DNA from: Owenia fusiformis
Lineage: Eukaryota; Annelida; Polychaeta; Sabellida; Oweniidae
Assembly: GCA_903813345.2 (NCBI GenBank)
Contig: CAIIXF020000012.1
Location: forward strand, 33,244,572-33,308,571
DNA length: 64,000 nucleotides
Reading direction: 5' to 3'
The position numbers and the translations under genes were made by a program. How positions within the stretch are numbered: position 1 is the stretch's first letter; each line of letters begins with the position of its first letter. Of the stretch, positions 30,040 through 45,000 are shown piece by piece. The notes below the pieces were generated by a model. The model did not search any database and was not told the origin of the DNA. It saw only the letters and a program-made list of their open reading frames with translations.

Positions 30040-33000
30040 ATGTCTTTCACGCTTGGTGAGTATATAATAGGAGTTCATCTCTACGCCCGCATTAGTTATT
30101 AATTACTAACGAGCACATTTTCACTACATTCGGAAAAGGGAATATGGCAAACAGTTTTCTGTAGCTACCATTCTCAAAATTGCTTTATTTGAATCATTTA
30201 GAATGAGTACACATTGCAAGTGAATCGTTTTCTTGCGTACAAATCGAATCCAAATTAGTTAGAACAAGCCTTGATTTGTCTGTATAGCCGAACTGTGAGT
30301 AAAACTTCCAATCGTTGTTTAGAAGAATACAAAATTGAGGTCAAATTATTTGTACTAATGAAGTAATACGCTCCTAAACTTATTTAGTCTTTGTTATCTT
30401 ATCATATTTTATCATTTATTAATGGAAAGTTATTGGTGATGCATTCTTTCTTTTTTGTTCATTAAACACTCTATCTTTATCAGTATGTCTCTTATACTCA
30501 CTTTTACACTTGTTTCTCATATAACTTGTGGCAGCTGGCTTTAAACTAGAGTCTTTCTCTCTTATATTTTGATTTCATATTCAATCTTGGCTGGCTCTAA
30601 TGTTTCACCTTAATGTGCAAAAGATACATTATAATATGAACTGTCAGGCCATTGGCCTAATTCTTAATATGATGTTTTTCCAGAGGCTTGTTATGCGACA
30701 CTTCCTCGCACAAGGCGTGGTCAGCATATTGTGATTGGTGGAGATCCAAAGGGGAAGAACTTCCTGTATACCAATGGGACCAGTGTCATCATCAGAAACA
30801 TTGAGGTTTGTGTTTTTATGAAGAGCAGTTTGATCAACAAGTTTGTTATATGTGTGTTATATGATGATGAGTATATTTTAAGTTGCATTTTAAAGTGATC
30901 TCTAAATTATCTTTAGATATGTTACAATCCTCTTTTGCATAATCTTAACGAAATAGGGATTTAAATATAGTAAAATAAAACCTGTCTAATTGGACGCTAC
31001 TGGTTAAAGAGTTCACAATGGCAGGCCTTCTCATTTTCGTTCGAAGTTTTTTAAATTGTAATATATGGCAAATTAGGGAAACTGGACAAAAAGTGACACA
31101 ACTCCAAGCGTTCAGATATCCATAGGTTAGTAGTAGTACGAGGGTTGTCCCATAAGTCTTGAAATTTTTATTCTAATTCAAAAGATATTTGAGATACAAT
31201 GATAAAAATTTCACATTTTGAAACTTAGATATATTTCTACTATCTCTGTAAGTTTCATAGCATAATAAGATCATTTGAAAATGTTACAGATGATTTAAAA
31301 TGGAATGTTGGGGATACCCGGGGCAGAAAACATGATAAAGAATACAAATATGACGTTCAAAATTAAGGATTTGGAAACCCCTGGCTCAGCTCAACACGTT
31401 GCCTTATCTGATCCTCTGTCAAAATATGCAGAACGAATCTAGGGGCTACCTTTGACATCCCAAGGTGTTTCTTCATCACTCTGTGAGCAGTACTCTTACT
31501 AATATCAAAGTCTAGGGCGATATTCCTATACTGAGTAGTTCTCCTTTCGGCCCTTATACTCTCTGCAATATGTGATATAAGATCGTCATTGGATTTTGGC
31601 CTTTCACTTCTAGGAGCATCCTCCAGGCTGGTATCTCCAGTTTTTAACTTCTTCTGCTACCTACATATTGTAGGTGCACTCGGAGTTTATTGTCTATATA
31701 CCTTTTCCATGGCTGTTCTTGTTTGTGAAGGTGTATGCCCTAAAATAACGTTGTATTGCACAACTGCACGCAAACATTTAACATCTGGTGACGAAATCCC
31801 TGCCATTTTGATTTTCAAAATGCTGTGGCTCTGTACCAAAATTGAGCAATTGTGCTAGTTTATTATGAAATCACGGGGGTATTTCATAAGATTTTACCAA
31901 GAATATAGTGTTTTTGTCAATCTTGACAGGTGATTTGCAATTTAAGATGCATACCATCCTTTAAAATCCTTAATATTCCCATGGCTCCATTTTACATTTT
32001 TACTATATCTCATTACTGCCCCACCCACCGACTCCCCCGGTTACCATAGCAACCATAATAGTTACTCAAGTTCATAATTTTGTTATGAAAATTTCACATG
32101 TTGAAAATAATTGATTGATCTTGATACATACAAATTCTCAGCCAAATTCATTAAAATCTTTTTGAATTAGAATAAAAATTTCAAGACTTATGGGACAACC
32201 CTCGTAGTATAGTACATGTTAATTATTTGTTAGGGAAAACACAATATAAATCACATGAAACTCTGTCTACCTTAAAGCCAGAATCAGATCTTTGCAGAAT
32301 TTTTCAATTTTAGTATATTTTGGCTCATATCATTCCTCATCCTTGGTCCAAGGGTATTTCAGTCTGTTGCATAGCTGCGATTGGAGTGAAGTTCGATCTT
32401 AAAGGACGATCATTTCTTTTCAGAATACCTCCACCATTAAATCATTTTCCAGGAAAGAAAATTTTACATTGATATGTTCATTATTCAAAATAGCAAGTTC
32501 ATATATGTTGAATCCATTGCAGGACCCTTCCATAGCTGGTGTGTACGCAGGGCATAATAGAGAAACAACAGTGGCTAAATACTCCCCCAATGGCCTCTAT
32601 ATTGCTTCAGGAGGTAATACACTTCCTTCAAAAAGTTTGACAACTGGAAGCCCTTCTGAATTTCTTATCAACGCCTGTTTTTCTTATGAATAGTTTAAAG
32701 AAATATTGTAATTCAACAACACAATTACGATTCAAGCATTGACAGGCGTCGATATGCTATCCGGTGAAAACCGCTGGTTGCCAAACTTATGGGTGGGGGT
32801 GTAAGCTCTTTAAACACAGTCTGACTGTGCATAACAAAAAGTTGTTTTAATTGGGCTTCTTCACGGGTGTCCAACCACGATGATACCATGAGCACATGCT
32901 TTGAGGATCCGCGTTGTTTGAACCTACCGCCGAGCAAACTTATACATTAAGACCCGTTACACAGTCATGTTACCGCCGAGCAAGCTCCTTGTATCATCGG

Positions 33001-36000
33001 GTCTGCTTTACCCCCGTGTTCTTCATTCAATACATAATTTGATGTAAGATATTTTATGCAAGTTAAGGAATATCAAAAGAATGGAAACAAGATGAGCGTA
33101 TATGAACTTTTAAGAGAGGATCTAAAATTATTTATTTTGATACACCAAAAGTAAATAAAATTTGAGTGAAAATAACGGTAACGAATCTACTTTGATTAAG
33201 GGGAAGTCAAAATAGTTCTAAAGGAAATCATTGTCATCTTTCTTCTTTATAACACACAATACTGTGAGATATATAACTTTGCTAACTGAAGCTACAACGT
33301 TTAACTTATATTTAAAAATAGTTTATCATACAATATAACCACAGCAGGCATTTTTGCACAATTGCCAATTATGACATTGAAACCTGCTGCTTTCATAAGT
33401 TTAATACTTTATGGGCAAAATGCACGTGCTCACTTGGAGGCTATTGCCACTTAACAGTTTAACAATCAAGATGTGAGAAATATCATTATTCTACTAAATA
33501 AAATTATTTATCTCATGGTTTCAAGGATATAGATCGAATATTAGGTTAATAATATTTGATATGTGGATCAAGATATCATATTTTTGCATAAGACCCCTAA
33601 ACCATCGAATATCACTTCTCAAACCATCTCAAAAAGTGATACTCGATGGTTTCAAACGTGATATTCGATGATTTTATAAGTGATATTAAGATTTTTTCAT
33701 TTTTTAAAAAAAATTCTCAAAATTTCTGAAATCTTTTTCGCTGGATTAAAATTTTCCATGGGATAAACGGACAATTATATGGTTTTTCAAAAATATCAAT
33801 TATACCCACTCATGGTTATCAATATCTTCGCTGCGCTCACACACATGAAGATATCAATATCCACTCATGGATATAAATGATATTTCTTCAAAACCATAGG
33901 ATATTCATATAATACTCAACCTGAAATGTAATACAATTTTTTGAAGTTTATATTTTCTTTACTTCATAATACTTTTCAACAAATAAATGCAGGGCTTACG
34001 CCGAAGCAGTATTGGCCTTGTAGTTTTCAATGGTACAATTACAATAGTAGGTTTTAATATAAATATGATAGATATGAAACGATAGATATAATATATAATA
34101 GAAAAAGTCACGAAAACTCGAAGACAGACCAAAGATAAATGTACATATTCAATAATATTGGACTATGCCTTGACTTCCTTGACAATGGAGTATAGAAAAT
34201 CAGCTGTTAGTTCAATAGCCTTCTTATTTTAATGGAGTCAAGAGAGCAATCAGCAAAAAGTCTACCCTGTCTTCCTGTTTTCTATTATTAAACGAGTTTA
34301 AATTAAAGGATGCCAGTCCTCCTAGTTCTCTTTGAAGGTCGAGTCTTAAATTATTGGAGCAATAGGGCATTGGTTGACTCAGAAGAGTGACCACATTTGC
34401 ATTTGTCATTTGGGACATTTTTGAAGTAGGAAGACATAAAAAGTTTTATTTCATTGCCAGCTATATTATATCGTATGTGTGTCAATGTCGTGTATGTGTG
34501 CTATAATACTCCAGTAAAATCTTGAAAAATAAATGAAAAAATTGCAACACAATTTAAACCTAGTGTAATCAATAGCCATTGGTAAGTGAAACAACATATC
34601 AAAAATCTAGAAAAATCTAAGCAGTGGAAGACTAAGAATTCAAGGGATGAAGATACCCCCCTTAATCACCCCCTCAATCTTAATGATATATCTTTAAAAA
34701 AATCTCATTCGGCTCTCATTACAAAATTGTAGTTCTTTTTTTTTGGATATGCATCAGAGACATATTAAAATTGAGAAATCTATTCAACAGAAAATTAAAA
34801 ATTGTCAGAAAATGTATTTTTGTGTATGTTTATACCCTACCTTGTATTATATTTTGGATCATTTTTCACTATATTTATGTATAACTCTATTATCAGGCTT
34901 AATGGTAACTTGTAAAAATTCATGCTAGCTGAACTAATGTCAAAGATTAGGCATGGTCAATATCAAAACTTGAGCTTAATTAGGTTTGTCAGAAAAAATG
35001 CTGAAAATATCATAAATGTGTTAATTTTTCAGGTTCAATTTTAGGGTCAGGATTAGCTTTCACCTAATAAGTTTTGCATTTGAAGTGTATCAGCCGAATT
35101 TTTGTCTTATTATTGTACTATTGATGAGTACAATCCAATAGAACATGATTTTGTAGATGAATGGAACATGGGAAAGTGCATAAAAATGATTCTGACATAA
35201 ATTGGGGGGGGGGGGGTAGACTATTTCAGCTTTTAGAATAACATGTCTAGATCATGGTTTGCTTCTGTAAGGATACAAATTGCCTTTTTATATTGAGAAA
35301 TGAACTTCAAAAATACACAATACTCTTTTATATTTATACCATGACTAAATTATCAATGCTTGAAAACTTTTCATTTTCCATGACAATGCAATTACACTGT
35401 ATCTAAATCAATATCATCAATTTTATTTGTGTTTGCACATTTTTCTTTTTTGAATGTTTGTTATCAGGATGCTATCTCCAAAATGTGCCTTGAGTCTGTC
35501 CTTCATGTAACGGCAACTGAAAGGCTCATTTCCTTCTAAATACTCATTCATTTTTTCCAATGTCTCCGCAATTGAAATTTGCTCATCTTCAGCTTGCTCT
35601 AGATATTTTACTACCATTTTAAAAGCATTCTCCCTTTCTTCTTCTTGTGGCCTTCCCACATTTTTAACCTTTGAACCACCCTGTTCAAAAATTCGGGGGA
35701 CATCCCTCCCAGTTCTAAAGTTTGTGCTACATACTTGATGGTGCACAGCATCTGCTGCTGGAAGGTCTGGACAAAAAAGCATCCGATCTTTTACTTCATC
35801 GCTCCATGGCGAATTAAGTTTGTCGCATATTTTTAAACACGTGGAACTATAGTCTAGGGTCATTATAGGGTTCAGTTTGAAATCAGTCTTTCTACCTTGA
35901 TATGGGTCACCCTGTCCACAAAATAGGCAATTTGTCTTATAATTGAATTTGACTTCTTGAGATCTTAGATTTTTGGAATTTCTTTCTGTTGGTGCACTTA

Positions 36001-39000
36001 GTTTCCGTTTCAAAGCAGATATGACATTAGTATTTGTATACTCTTTTCTACAATGGACATGAACAACTTGCCCAACTGCTATAGTAAAGCTATCATTTCT
36101 AGCATTAATATTGCCTTTTGTAAACCTGACATGCCCTTTTCACCCAGTTTTACAGTTGGCACAGTACTGTCAGAGAGTGTTTCATTACAAAGTATGCACT
36201 CATCATTATCCACATCCATCATCTCAGCCATGATTATGATTTCTACTTAACTAGTACTTAACTAACTACTTAACTAATCTTGTATATCTTATCTACTCTA
36301 ACTAAATTATGTTAACTATCTTAACTAAACTAAACTATCTCAACTACATGTAATTCATATTTTATCACATAACAGCTTAGCTAATTGCTATGGATGGTTC
36401 CCTATGACTGAATAGCTATATGTGAATGAAGCAAGACTGTATGTACAGTATTATTATATATCTACCATTTACATGAGAATATACAAGTATATAATTGTCT
36501 CGATAAAGGAGGTATATTGTAATGTCACAATAGTAACACTAAGACAAAGAAAAAAAATCTTCAGCTATATATACAATAGACTGTGTATCAACACAATTAC
36601 ACAACCTTACCACAAAATGTGGACTTTGGGATACCGCACCACAAATGTAAACTTGGGGATACACACAACAAAATGTGGACTTGGGAATACCGCACCACAA
36701 AATGTGGACTTGGGAATACTGCACCACAAAATGTGGACTTGGGAATACCGCACTACAAAATGTGGACTTGGGGATACCACACCACAAAATGTGGACTTGG
36801 GGATACCGCACCACTAAATGTGGACTTGGGGATTCAGCTTGGTTCTGGACAATTAAATCAAAATCATACCTGTGTCCAAATACAGCTAACCAACTTTTCA
36901 GCTCACCTACCAGCACAGCTTTTCAGCACTGCTTATCAGCTCATCACAGCTCAATCAGCAAGGCAAATGACATCTGACAATTTTGTGTATTGAAGCATTA
37001 CATGTATAACTCAACCTAATTACATAATGTAATTTATCTTTTCATAATCAACTTATTCCTAGGTATGCAGATTAAATTTGCAATCACATCAAGGATATTT
37101 TTGGTTAAATTGCAATATTTAAATAATGCTTGTAATTTGGTATAATGGAATATCACATAGATAATGTTTATTATTTTAATTATTTGATAATACTGGATGA
37201 AAATAAGGCATACAAAATAATCTAAGCCATGAACGCACATTATTCGACCAATTCAACATCCCACATGCCATGCTCATCCAGTATTATAAGTGTTTATAGA
37301 ACATAATATGTACTATACTATTGCGTTTATTATGCTCTGTTACTATGGCAACCAATCATGTTCAGACTCATTACATTAAAGAACTACATCAGCATCCATG
37401 ACCTCTATAAATATAACTGTGACTGATCCTGTAAAATGACATTTCTAGGAAATTATCACCAAAAAGTGCCACGCCCACTTTTGAGTGGATAGAGTGATGG
37501 TCACCTAATAAAATATAGTCCAGAGTCAAAGATATCATATAATTCATCAAATTAATCATGTTATCTTATTAAACACTCCCCATATATGTTTTAAGGGTAA
37601 CTTTATGTTCATTTCTAAATGATTTGAAGAGAAATGGCAACATCAGTTAGTATAGGAAGCTTCAAATTTACTGAAATATTAAAGATTTTGAGCATTTAAG
37701 TTGTGTTGCTATGGTAACCAATTGACCAATTTATATCAAACTTGCTGTGACAACTGAACTATATAAAGGTGCATGATCCCTGAAAATTTTATTGTGATTG
37801 CAGTTACATAACAGAAATTATTAATGTTTATCACAGTACCCCTTCATTAAATTACCCCAGGGGGTATAAATGGTGATTTAAAGGTTTTCCACCACTTAGA
37901 TTTTTCTAGATTTTTGATATGTCATTTTACTTACCAATGGTTATTGATTACACTAGGTTTACATTTTGTTGCAATTTTTTCATTTATTTGTGAATATTTA
38001 CAACGGTTTTACTGGAGTATAATGATACTTTGAATGGATGATAATATACTAGAATAAAGCATCCAGCGGGGGGACCTATTTGACAGATTATCCGTAAGAC
38101 TGGTTTAAAATCGAATCCCCCAAAAATATTATAAGTTGACAATTTAGGGAAGATTTTATTAGAAAGCTACAAAGTTTGAACTTTTAATACTTGCTTTATA
38201 GAACCTATTTGTCGCTATGTATGTTTTTCTATATATTCGCCTATTACTGTAAGAGTTTCACTGCTAAAAAATATAAATTTTGATAAATAAATGAATGAAA
38301 TTATAAAACCCTGTTATTTCAGATATCTCTGGGAAGGTCAGAATCTGGGATGCAGTGGACAAGGAGCATATTTTAAAATATGAGTATCAACCACTCTCGG
38401 GCAGAATTTGTGATTTAGCTTGGTCAAGTGATAGTAAACGAATTGTAGCAGTTGGTGAAGGAAGAGGAGAGTAAGATTCATTCACGTTTTTTAACATGCA
38501 ACATGGGTCTCTAATAAAATTTTGTATTTTTAGTGGAACATTTAAAACACAAAAACAGTTTTTTTTTCTAAAACTAAATAGAGTTGCTGAAAGTCGAACA
38601 CTTTAGATGTTATTAAATTGTCGGTTGATAAAATTTTAGGAATATTCTTCTTCATTTACAGAGTTATTTTATGTTCTGTCACGGGGACAATTTATTTTGG
38701 ACACCCTGTGTAGGCTGCAGTATAAATGTTATCTTAGTTATGATGTGGTCACATTTGTTCCGATTTTCGGTATCGTGCACGGCCGATGAGTATTTTTTCA
38801 AAATGCGTTCAGTTTTGAACAAAATACTCATCGACCGGCCGCCGTTGTTGAAGATAGGAGTAAATGTGGCACGGCATTAATGATTATCAAAAAATCTATT
38901 TTTGCTATGGCATTGTACGAGATTATGGGATGGATGATACTTCTGTATCCCTTAATAATTAAATACAGATTTATTAACTATTGCACAAGGGGATCAAATT

Positions 39001-42000
39001 ACAATTGTATGTGTATCATCAAAACTATAGTATTTAACATTAATTTCATTTCCAGAATTAGACCAAAATATACCATGAAGATTTCCACAAACAGAGATGT
39101 AAAAATGATAATTTCGCTTCTATGTATCTGAGATGGACGTTGTCCATCGCATGGCCATGTTAACCATGTTATTGTGTATTTTCCAGATATGGCGCAGTAT
39201 TCTTATGGGACTCTGGGTCGTCCGTTGGTGAAATCAGCGGAATGTGCAAGTCGATCAATGGCTGTGACTACAAGCAAACTCGTCCATTCAGGATAGCTGC
39301 TGCTAGTGAGGATTATTCTGTAACATTCTTTGAGGGGCCACCTTTCGAATACAAAACCACCATTGATGTAAGCTACGACTTTAATGTTGTATTCGTAGTA
39401 TTTTATAAGTTGCATTTTAAAGTGATCTCTAAATAATCTTCAGTGATATATTGAATATTTTCAAGATGGCTGCAAGACCAGATCAGAATAAATTTTAGTT
39501 GTCACACAAACACATTGTTAAGCAATGATTTACACCAACGCATAACAAACATTTTTACTTAATACTTAATTTTGAAAGTTGTGTTCCATATTTTTCAAAA
39601 CTTGAAAAGTAATATTTGAATGATTGAACTATATTTCAGGAGCACACAAATTTTGTTAATACTGTCAGATATGCGCCAGATGGCTCTGTCTTCATATCTG
39701 GTGGGGCAGATGGAAGGGTAAGTGTTCTTTCTATATTTCATAATAACAAATTGAAACAGACCATCATATTTGGGTCACGTGTTAGATTTTACAATTTCCC
39801 AGGGCACAAAAAGTAAATATTAAACAATAAGGTTGGAGATTTTTATTCAACTGTGATTTTTATATAGTTCTGTCACATCATTTTTCTGTAAAAATGTGTA
39901 TGTATAATTTACATTTTTCCTCACTGGAATTCAGTAGAGTGTTATTTTTTAATTGACTTTCCTATTGCAAGATCACTTTTATTCTGCATATTGGGTTTTA
40001 ACTAACAAAAGTGCAACAATCCCAGAAGTTCTCCCGAACCTTATATTTTTAGTTTATTTTATATTTTATTTTATAACAATTTATGTCTAAACATTTTCTT
40101 TTCAACACATGCAATAATTCAATATAAGTTTAAACTGTTATAATTATTACATTAAATATTTCCAGGCATTCATTTTTGATGGAAAAACTGGAGAGAGGCT
40201 TGGGGAGTTGGGACTACCTAGAACAGCTCACAGAGGAGCCATTAATGCTGTAAATATGACACACTCCTAGTATATCTTGTAAATTATCGGTTAATGTCTC
40301 TCTAGTTGATTTAATATTCGAACATGACTGTATTCACGCCTTCTATAAACTTTAAACAAAGTCAACATTTCACCCGGGGTATATTCACGAACAATACCCC
40401 TGATAATACGAGTGATGTGTGACGTCATAGTGACTTGGTATTGAAGGTAATTACACTCGTAACTGATGAGTCAATCATATTTCCAGATCTCCTTCAGTCC
40501 TGATAGCAAAGAAGTGCTGACAGCATCGGCTGATAAAACCTGCAAAATATTTAATTTGGACAGTTATGAAAATCCCCAATGTGTCGTGTGAGTAGAAGTA
40601 TTCACTTGTTTATAACGATCAGGCATTTGATTTATACATTATTTCGATTTCTTTTTCTTATGAATGCCCAGTGACACTTGACCTACGGCAATCGTACGGT
40701 GGCCGTAGCTTCCCAAAATCGAGATATAAAGACAAGCAGTATTTTCTATATCGATTGTGTGAAGTTACAGTTGCCGTACGCCCACCGTAGAGCAAAGCTG
40801 AAGTTTCACTAACATTGGTAAAGTTAACTTGAATTATATTCTATTGCAGTGTATTCCCTATGGGCAGAAATCTTGAAGATATGCAGGTGGGCTGTCTCTG
40901 GCAGGTCGACTACCTCATCTCTGTATCTCTGTCTGGACATATTAACTACCTTGATAGGGACAACCCATCTCAGCCCTCCAGGATTATCAAGGTTTGTAAC
41001 ATACTAAGCAAATTCTTAATACAGTAAATTCTGTTCACAGTGAAACATACTTAAGGGTAGTCATTTTTACTGTGTAAAATATCTTAGTTTGTTGTACGTT
41101 GAGTTGCACACATTGAAATGATGGAGAATGCTCAAAACCATGCAGCTAAACAAAACACTGTCCATTGTTAATTTCAGGGCCACAATAAAGCAATCACAGC
41201 CCTAGCTCTGACAGAAGACCGCAGTAGTGCATTCACCGGGAACATCGAGGGCCAAATCCTCAAGTGGGACATTAACAATGGTCAGTGTGAGGAAATGAAG
41301 GGGGATTGGGGACATTTGAACGAGATTCAGGATCTGCAGATAAAAGATGGCGTCCTCACGTCTATTTCCCTTGATGAAACACTCCGATTAGCAACAGTTG
41401 AATCTGCAGAATATAAGTAAATTGAATAATTCTTAAAAACGTGTATAAAGGTACCGTGTTAATCGCTACGATAGGTTTTGTTTGCATCTTTCTTAAGTAA
41501 TTTAAGTAGTCAAATTATTATATGCTCCTACAAATATCCGCAAATATCCAAAATTGCTATAGCTTCATACGTCAATCGTACTTCATACACTTATAAGAAA
41601 AAACAAAATATATGTATTATACATGTTGAATATTTATCACTAAATGATATACACCTAAACAAGCATGCATGTTGGCAACTGGGGCATCTCAGGAATTGAC
41701 TCTGACACTCTCTTGCGTTTGAAGCCATCTCGTTTGTGACTATCCTTGATCCAAGGGTATTTAACTTCTTGCCATTCTTGAATTGAGTAATAAATGAATT
41801 CCTTTGGATGAAGGATGGTTTGCGACATGTGATTGAAAGTTGAACTCCCCAACGTGGCAAATGAAAATCAGTAGCCCCGTAATGCGGATGGTGCTATATT
41901 TGAAAGCACCATAAAATGAATGGTGCCGCGCGTTAGTCTGGAAGTGCCATAATATGAATAGTGCTCTGGTCGGAAAACAGTGTTGTCTGGGAGCGTCATA

Positions 42001-45000
42001 ATGTAGATCGTGCTTGCGCAAAAATGTGGATTGCACACGTGTTTGAAGCGCCCCTGGGGAAGCGCGATAATGTGGAATATCCTAAAACTTGATTTCATAA
42101 TATACTGGAAGTGAAGATTACAATGAAGGAGATTCGAAAAACAGGTACATATAGTTAGATAAGAATTCAATGAACATATGTGAACGCAAGAAAATGACAC
42201 ATTTTGGATTTATTTTGTCTATGTTTCCAGTTCAGATCCAATGGTTTTGGAGTCTCAACCAAGGAAAGTATCGGTTGGGCCTGAAGGGTTATCTGTAGTG
42301 GCGTGTTTGAAGCAAGTAAGTACAGATGTGTTTCTTCGCATCATGTTTTGCTTTCTGTGAAGGTGGAAGAACTTTTTCAACTTTTTTCGCTGATGATGAT
42401 TTTCCATGGGATATACAGAAATCCTATAGGTTTTCAAAAATATCAATTGTATCCACTCATGGATATAAACGAGATTTGGTCAAAACAATAGGATATTTTC
42501 ACAATATTTTTAGTCACATGGTATCATCTGACTCACCAATAAGAGAACGAGTATCACAGCATGGAGATAATTTGTCTTCTTATTTTTGTCACGTGTAATA
42601 TGAAGACCAATAAGAGAGAGGGGAATATGACAGTGATATAATAATTGTCATTATTGTTATTTATATATTTCACATCCCTGTATCATACTTTTTAAAGGTG
42701 TATGTCTTGAGGGATGGCGAAAAGGTGTTCACTCTCAAAGTTGATTATGAAACTCTGTCTGTAGCAATTCATCCGAGACTCACAGAAGTTTATGTCGGAA
42801 CAGTAAGTTGCATTGCATCACCAAACCCTGCTATTTCCATGATTAATAATTACCAATACATGACTGACGACTGACGGATTAACAGTGTGAGAATGAGAAT
42901 GGGCCTGAGGAAAATCAGGAAAAAACAAAATTGCTTTCCCTAACCTGGAAATGTCAGAAAAAATTCAGTATTTCCCCAAAAGACTAGAACAGTCACCAGT
43001 TGGGATATTTAAGAATTCTGAGAAAATGTCATTGAATTTTTATTTTTTTGAATCTGGGGAAACTTTGGAAAGTGTCGGGGAATTTTGATATGAAAATGAA
43101 ATAGCAAACTTGGATTATGTCATTTGTCTCAAGAAGTGGGTTGAGAATGGCAAAACCAGATATGAAGTTTATAAAAAGATAATTGATTTTTCTTGTAGCA
43201 CTTAAAAATTCATTGAATTTTTTCGAGAATTTTGACATTTTCGCTTTTCTCCACCTATAGCCTTTCTCTACAACGCAATATAAATGTAGCGAACCCGTCG
43301 CACTCGACTAGTCGTGACGTATATAATGAATAACCATGTTAAAAATATCCGGGGTAATATATCGCCTAGCTCGGGAGTGTGATTGCCTTCTGTGGTTCCT
43401 CTATAATGGACACTCAGGTAGTTTACAGACGTGTTCTGGACCAATTACTATCAAATGTTATACTTTTAGGACCGTGGTATACGTGTGTACAACCTGGATG
43501 GTGACACGCTATCCGAGTCCGAAACGATGTCAAAATACTTTTTTGGTGAACATGTCCTCAACTTTTCTCCAAATGGTGAATACCTTGCAAGTGCAGATAA
43601 CAAGAATCAAGTACGGATCTTAAAACTGGATTCAGGTGTAAGTGTATTACAGTAACATTATGATTTTTTGCAATACGTCCTTCCACAATGTACATGTATA
43701 TTACATTCATGGTTGGGTGATGTAACCCGGGGGGTTCACTGTATTTAAACCTTGACGGGGATTCTCGGCGCACATGGGGTACCTTTTTTGACGGTATGGC
43801 ATGAACCCAAATTTTAGGATCTGGTATAAGAATGCCCCCTCATTATGTCTTTTGAGGTATTGCAATGGTCAGATTTTTCCATTTTGAGGTATAAAAATGG
43901 TCAAAATATGTTTTCTCACAATTATGGTATGGCATTGGTCTAGTAGCTACACATATCCTAATTTGAGGTTGTTTTGATACGTTTTCCTTAAAGATCGCCT
44001 TCTTCTTGGGACCTTCTTCAGTTTAAATAATAAGCTTTTTTCCCGGTAAAATATCCTACTTTGGACCAGTCATAGCATTGGTTCTATATTTTGACATTTG
44101 GTATGGCATTGGTCTCATGTTTGGGTATTTGGTATGGCTTTTAGGCACTATATCGGTTGGTATAGGAACACATCCAAATTTGACATTTTGGTATGGGAAT
44201 TCAAAATATTGATATATGAGGGTTCAGCCTAGGTCCCCGGCCAATTTTGTACACAGTGAACCCACGGGGTACCATCGAATAATTTTGGCAACGTACCGGA
44301 GAACGACATTTTACTAAGAAATGGCAATAATTTAGCACAATATATTTTTTAAAAAATGAGAGCAGATGGTTACTTACTTTCTGATCGGGCCTCGTATATC
44401 GAGTACATCTAGTCTAATAATTATTTATCTATTTATCTAGAATGAGTATCTGGGTAAGGGCCACTCTGCCAAGGTAAACACCATTGCATGGGCACCAGAC
44501 AGCTCTAGGCTTGCCACTGGTTCTGTTGATGCCAGCATAGTAATATGGAATTCTGAAGATCTAGGCGACAGTATTACTATCAGAGGTAGGCTCTGTCACT
44601 TTTCTTTGTACCAGTGCTTCCTTCTGAGTATGGGTTTTAAAAGTGTTTGTTTACTGTTTTGTATCTTTGGATGTTATCTCAGTTGAGTGCTTAATTTGCC
44701 TATAAATATCATGTAAAAATTTGGCTATTAATGTCTAAATGGACACAGCCAAGGAAAATTGCTTAAATAAAAAAATAAAATAAAAAAAGTGTGCTGTATA
44801 AAATGGCAGGTTGCCGTTGCCAAAGCAACAAGCTTAAAACATTCTCTTTTATATTGTAAACATGGGCGATAATATTACAAAATGGTGGTATTTGCAATGT
44901 CCATAAGACGATTCGAAATGAAGAGCAAAGAAGAAGGTCATAATTGTCCTTCATTTAAACGCATAACCTTGACCTTATCCATTTAATTACTTTAGCCAAA

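Larger units (their letters stand above)
34507..38019. mobile_element. 3.5-kb element with ~130-bp inverted repeats and TAA duplications
   Basis: 34507-34632 matches the reverse complement of about 37887-38019. It starts TACTCCAGTAAAA and shares AACCTAGTGTAATCAATA and ACATATCAAAAATCTAG. TAA sits on both sides (34504-34506 and 38020-38022), a length and pattern known for PIF/Harbinger elements, but no transposase is recognised, so the class is inference. It contains a broken cysteine-rich ORF (- strand) and a 29-bp minisatellite. In WDR1 intron 3. Confidence 0.65.

Noticed and set aside
29754-30059. Threonine-rich open frame on the + strand (and Leu/Cys-rich ones opposite) through the CAA repeat
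   Set aside because: No ATG start, pure repeat composition, and the WDR1 start with an upstream in-frame stop explains the region better.
32725-32937. 70-residue open frame on the - strand in WDR1 intron 3
   Set aside because: No start context or domain; the surrounding CTACCGCCGAGCAA-type duplication suggests repeat DNA.
34224-34418. 64-residue open frame on the - strand as part of the 3.5-kb element
   Set aside because: It lies outside the inverted ends, has no recognised motif and no neighbouring coding exon.
36609-36839. CRISPR-like regular array
   Set aside because: The 29-bp units follow each other directly with no unique spacers; it is an animal minisatellite.
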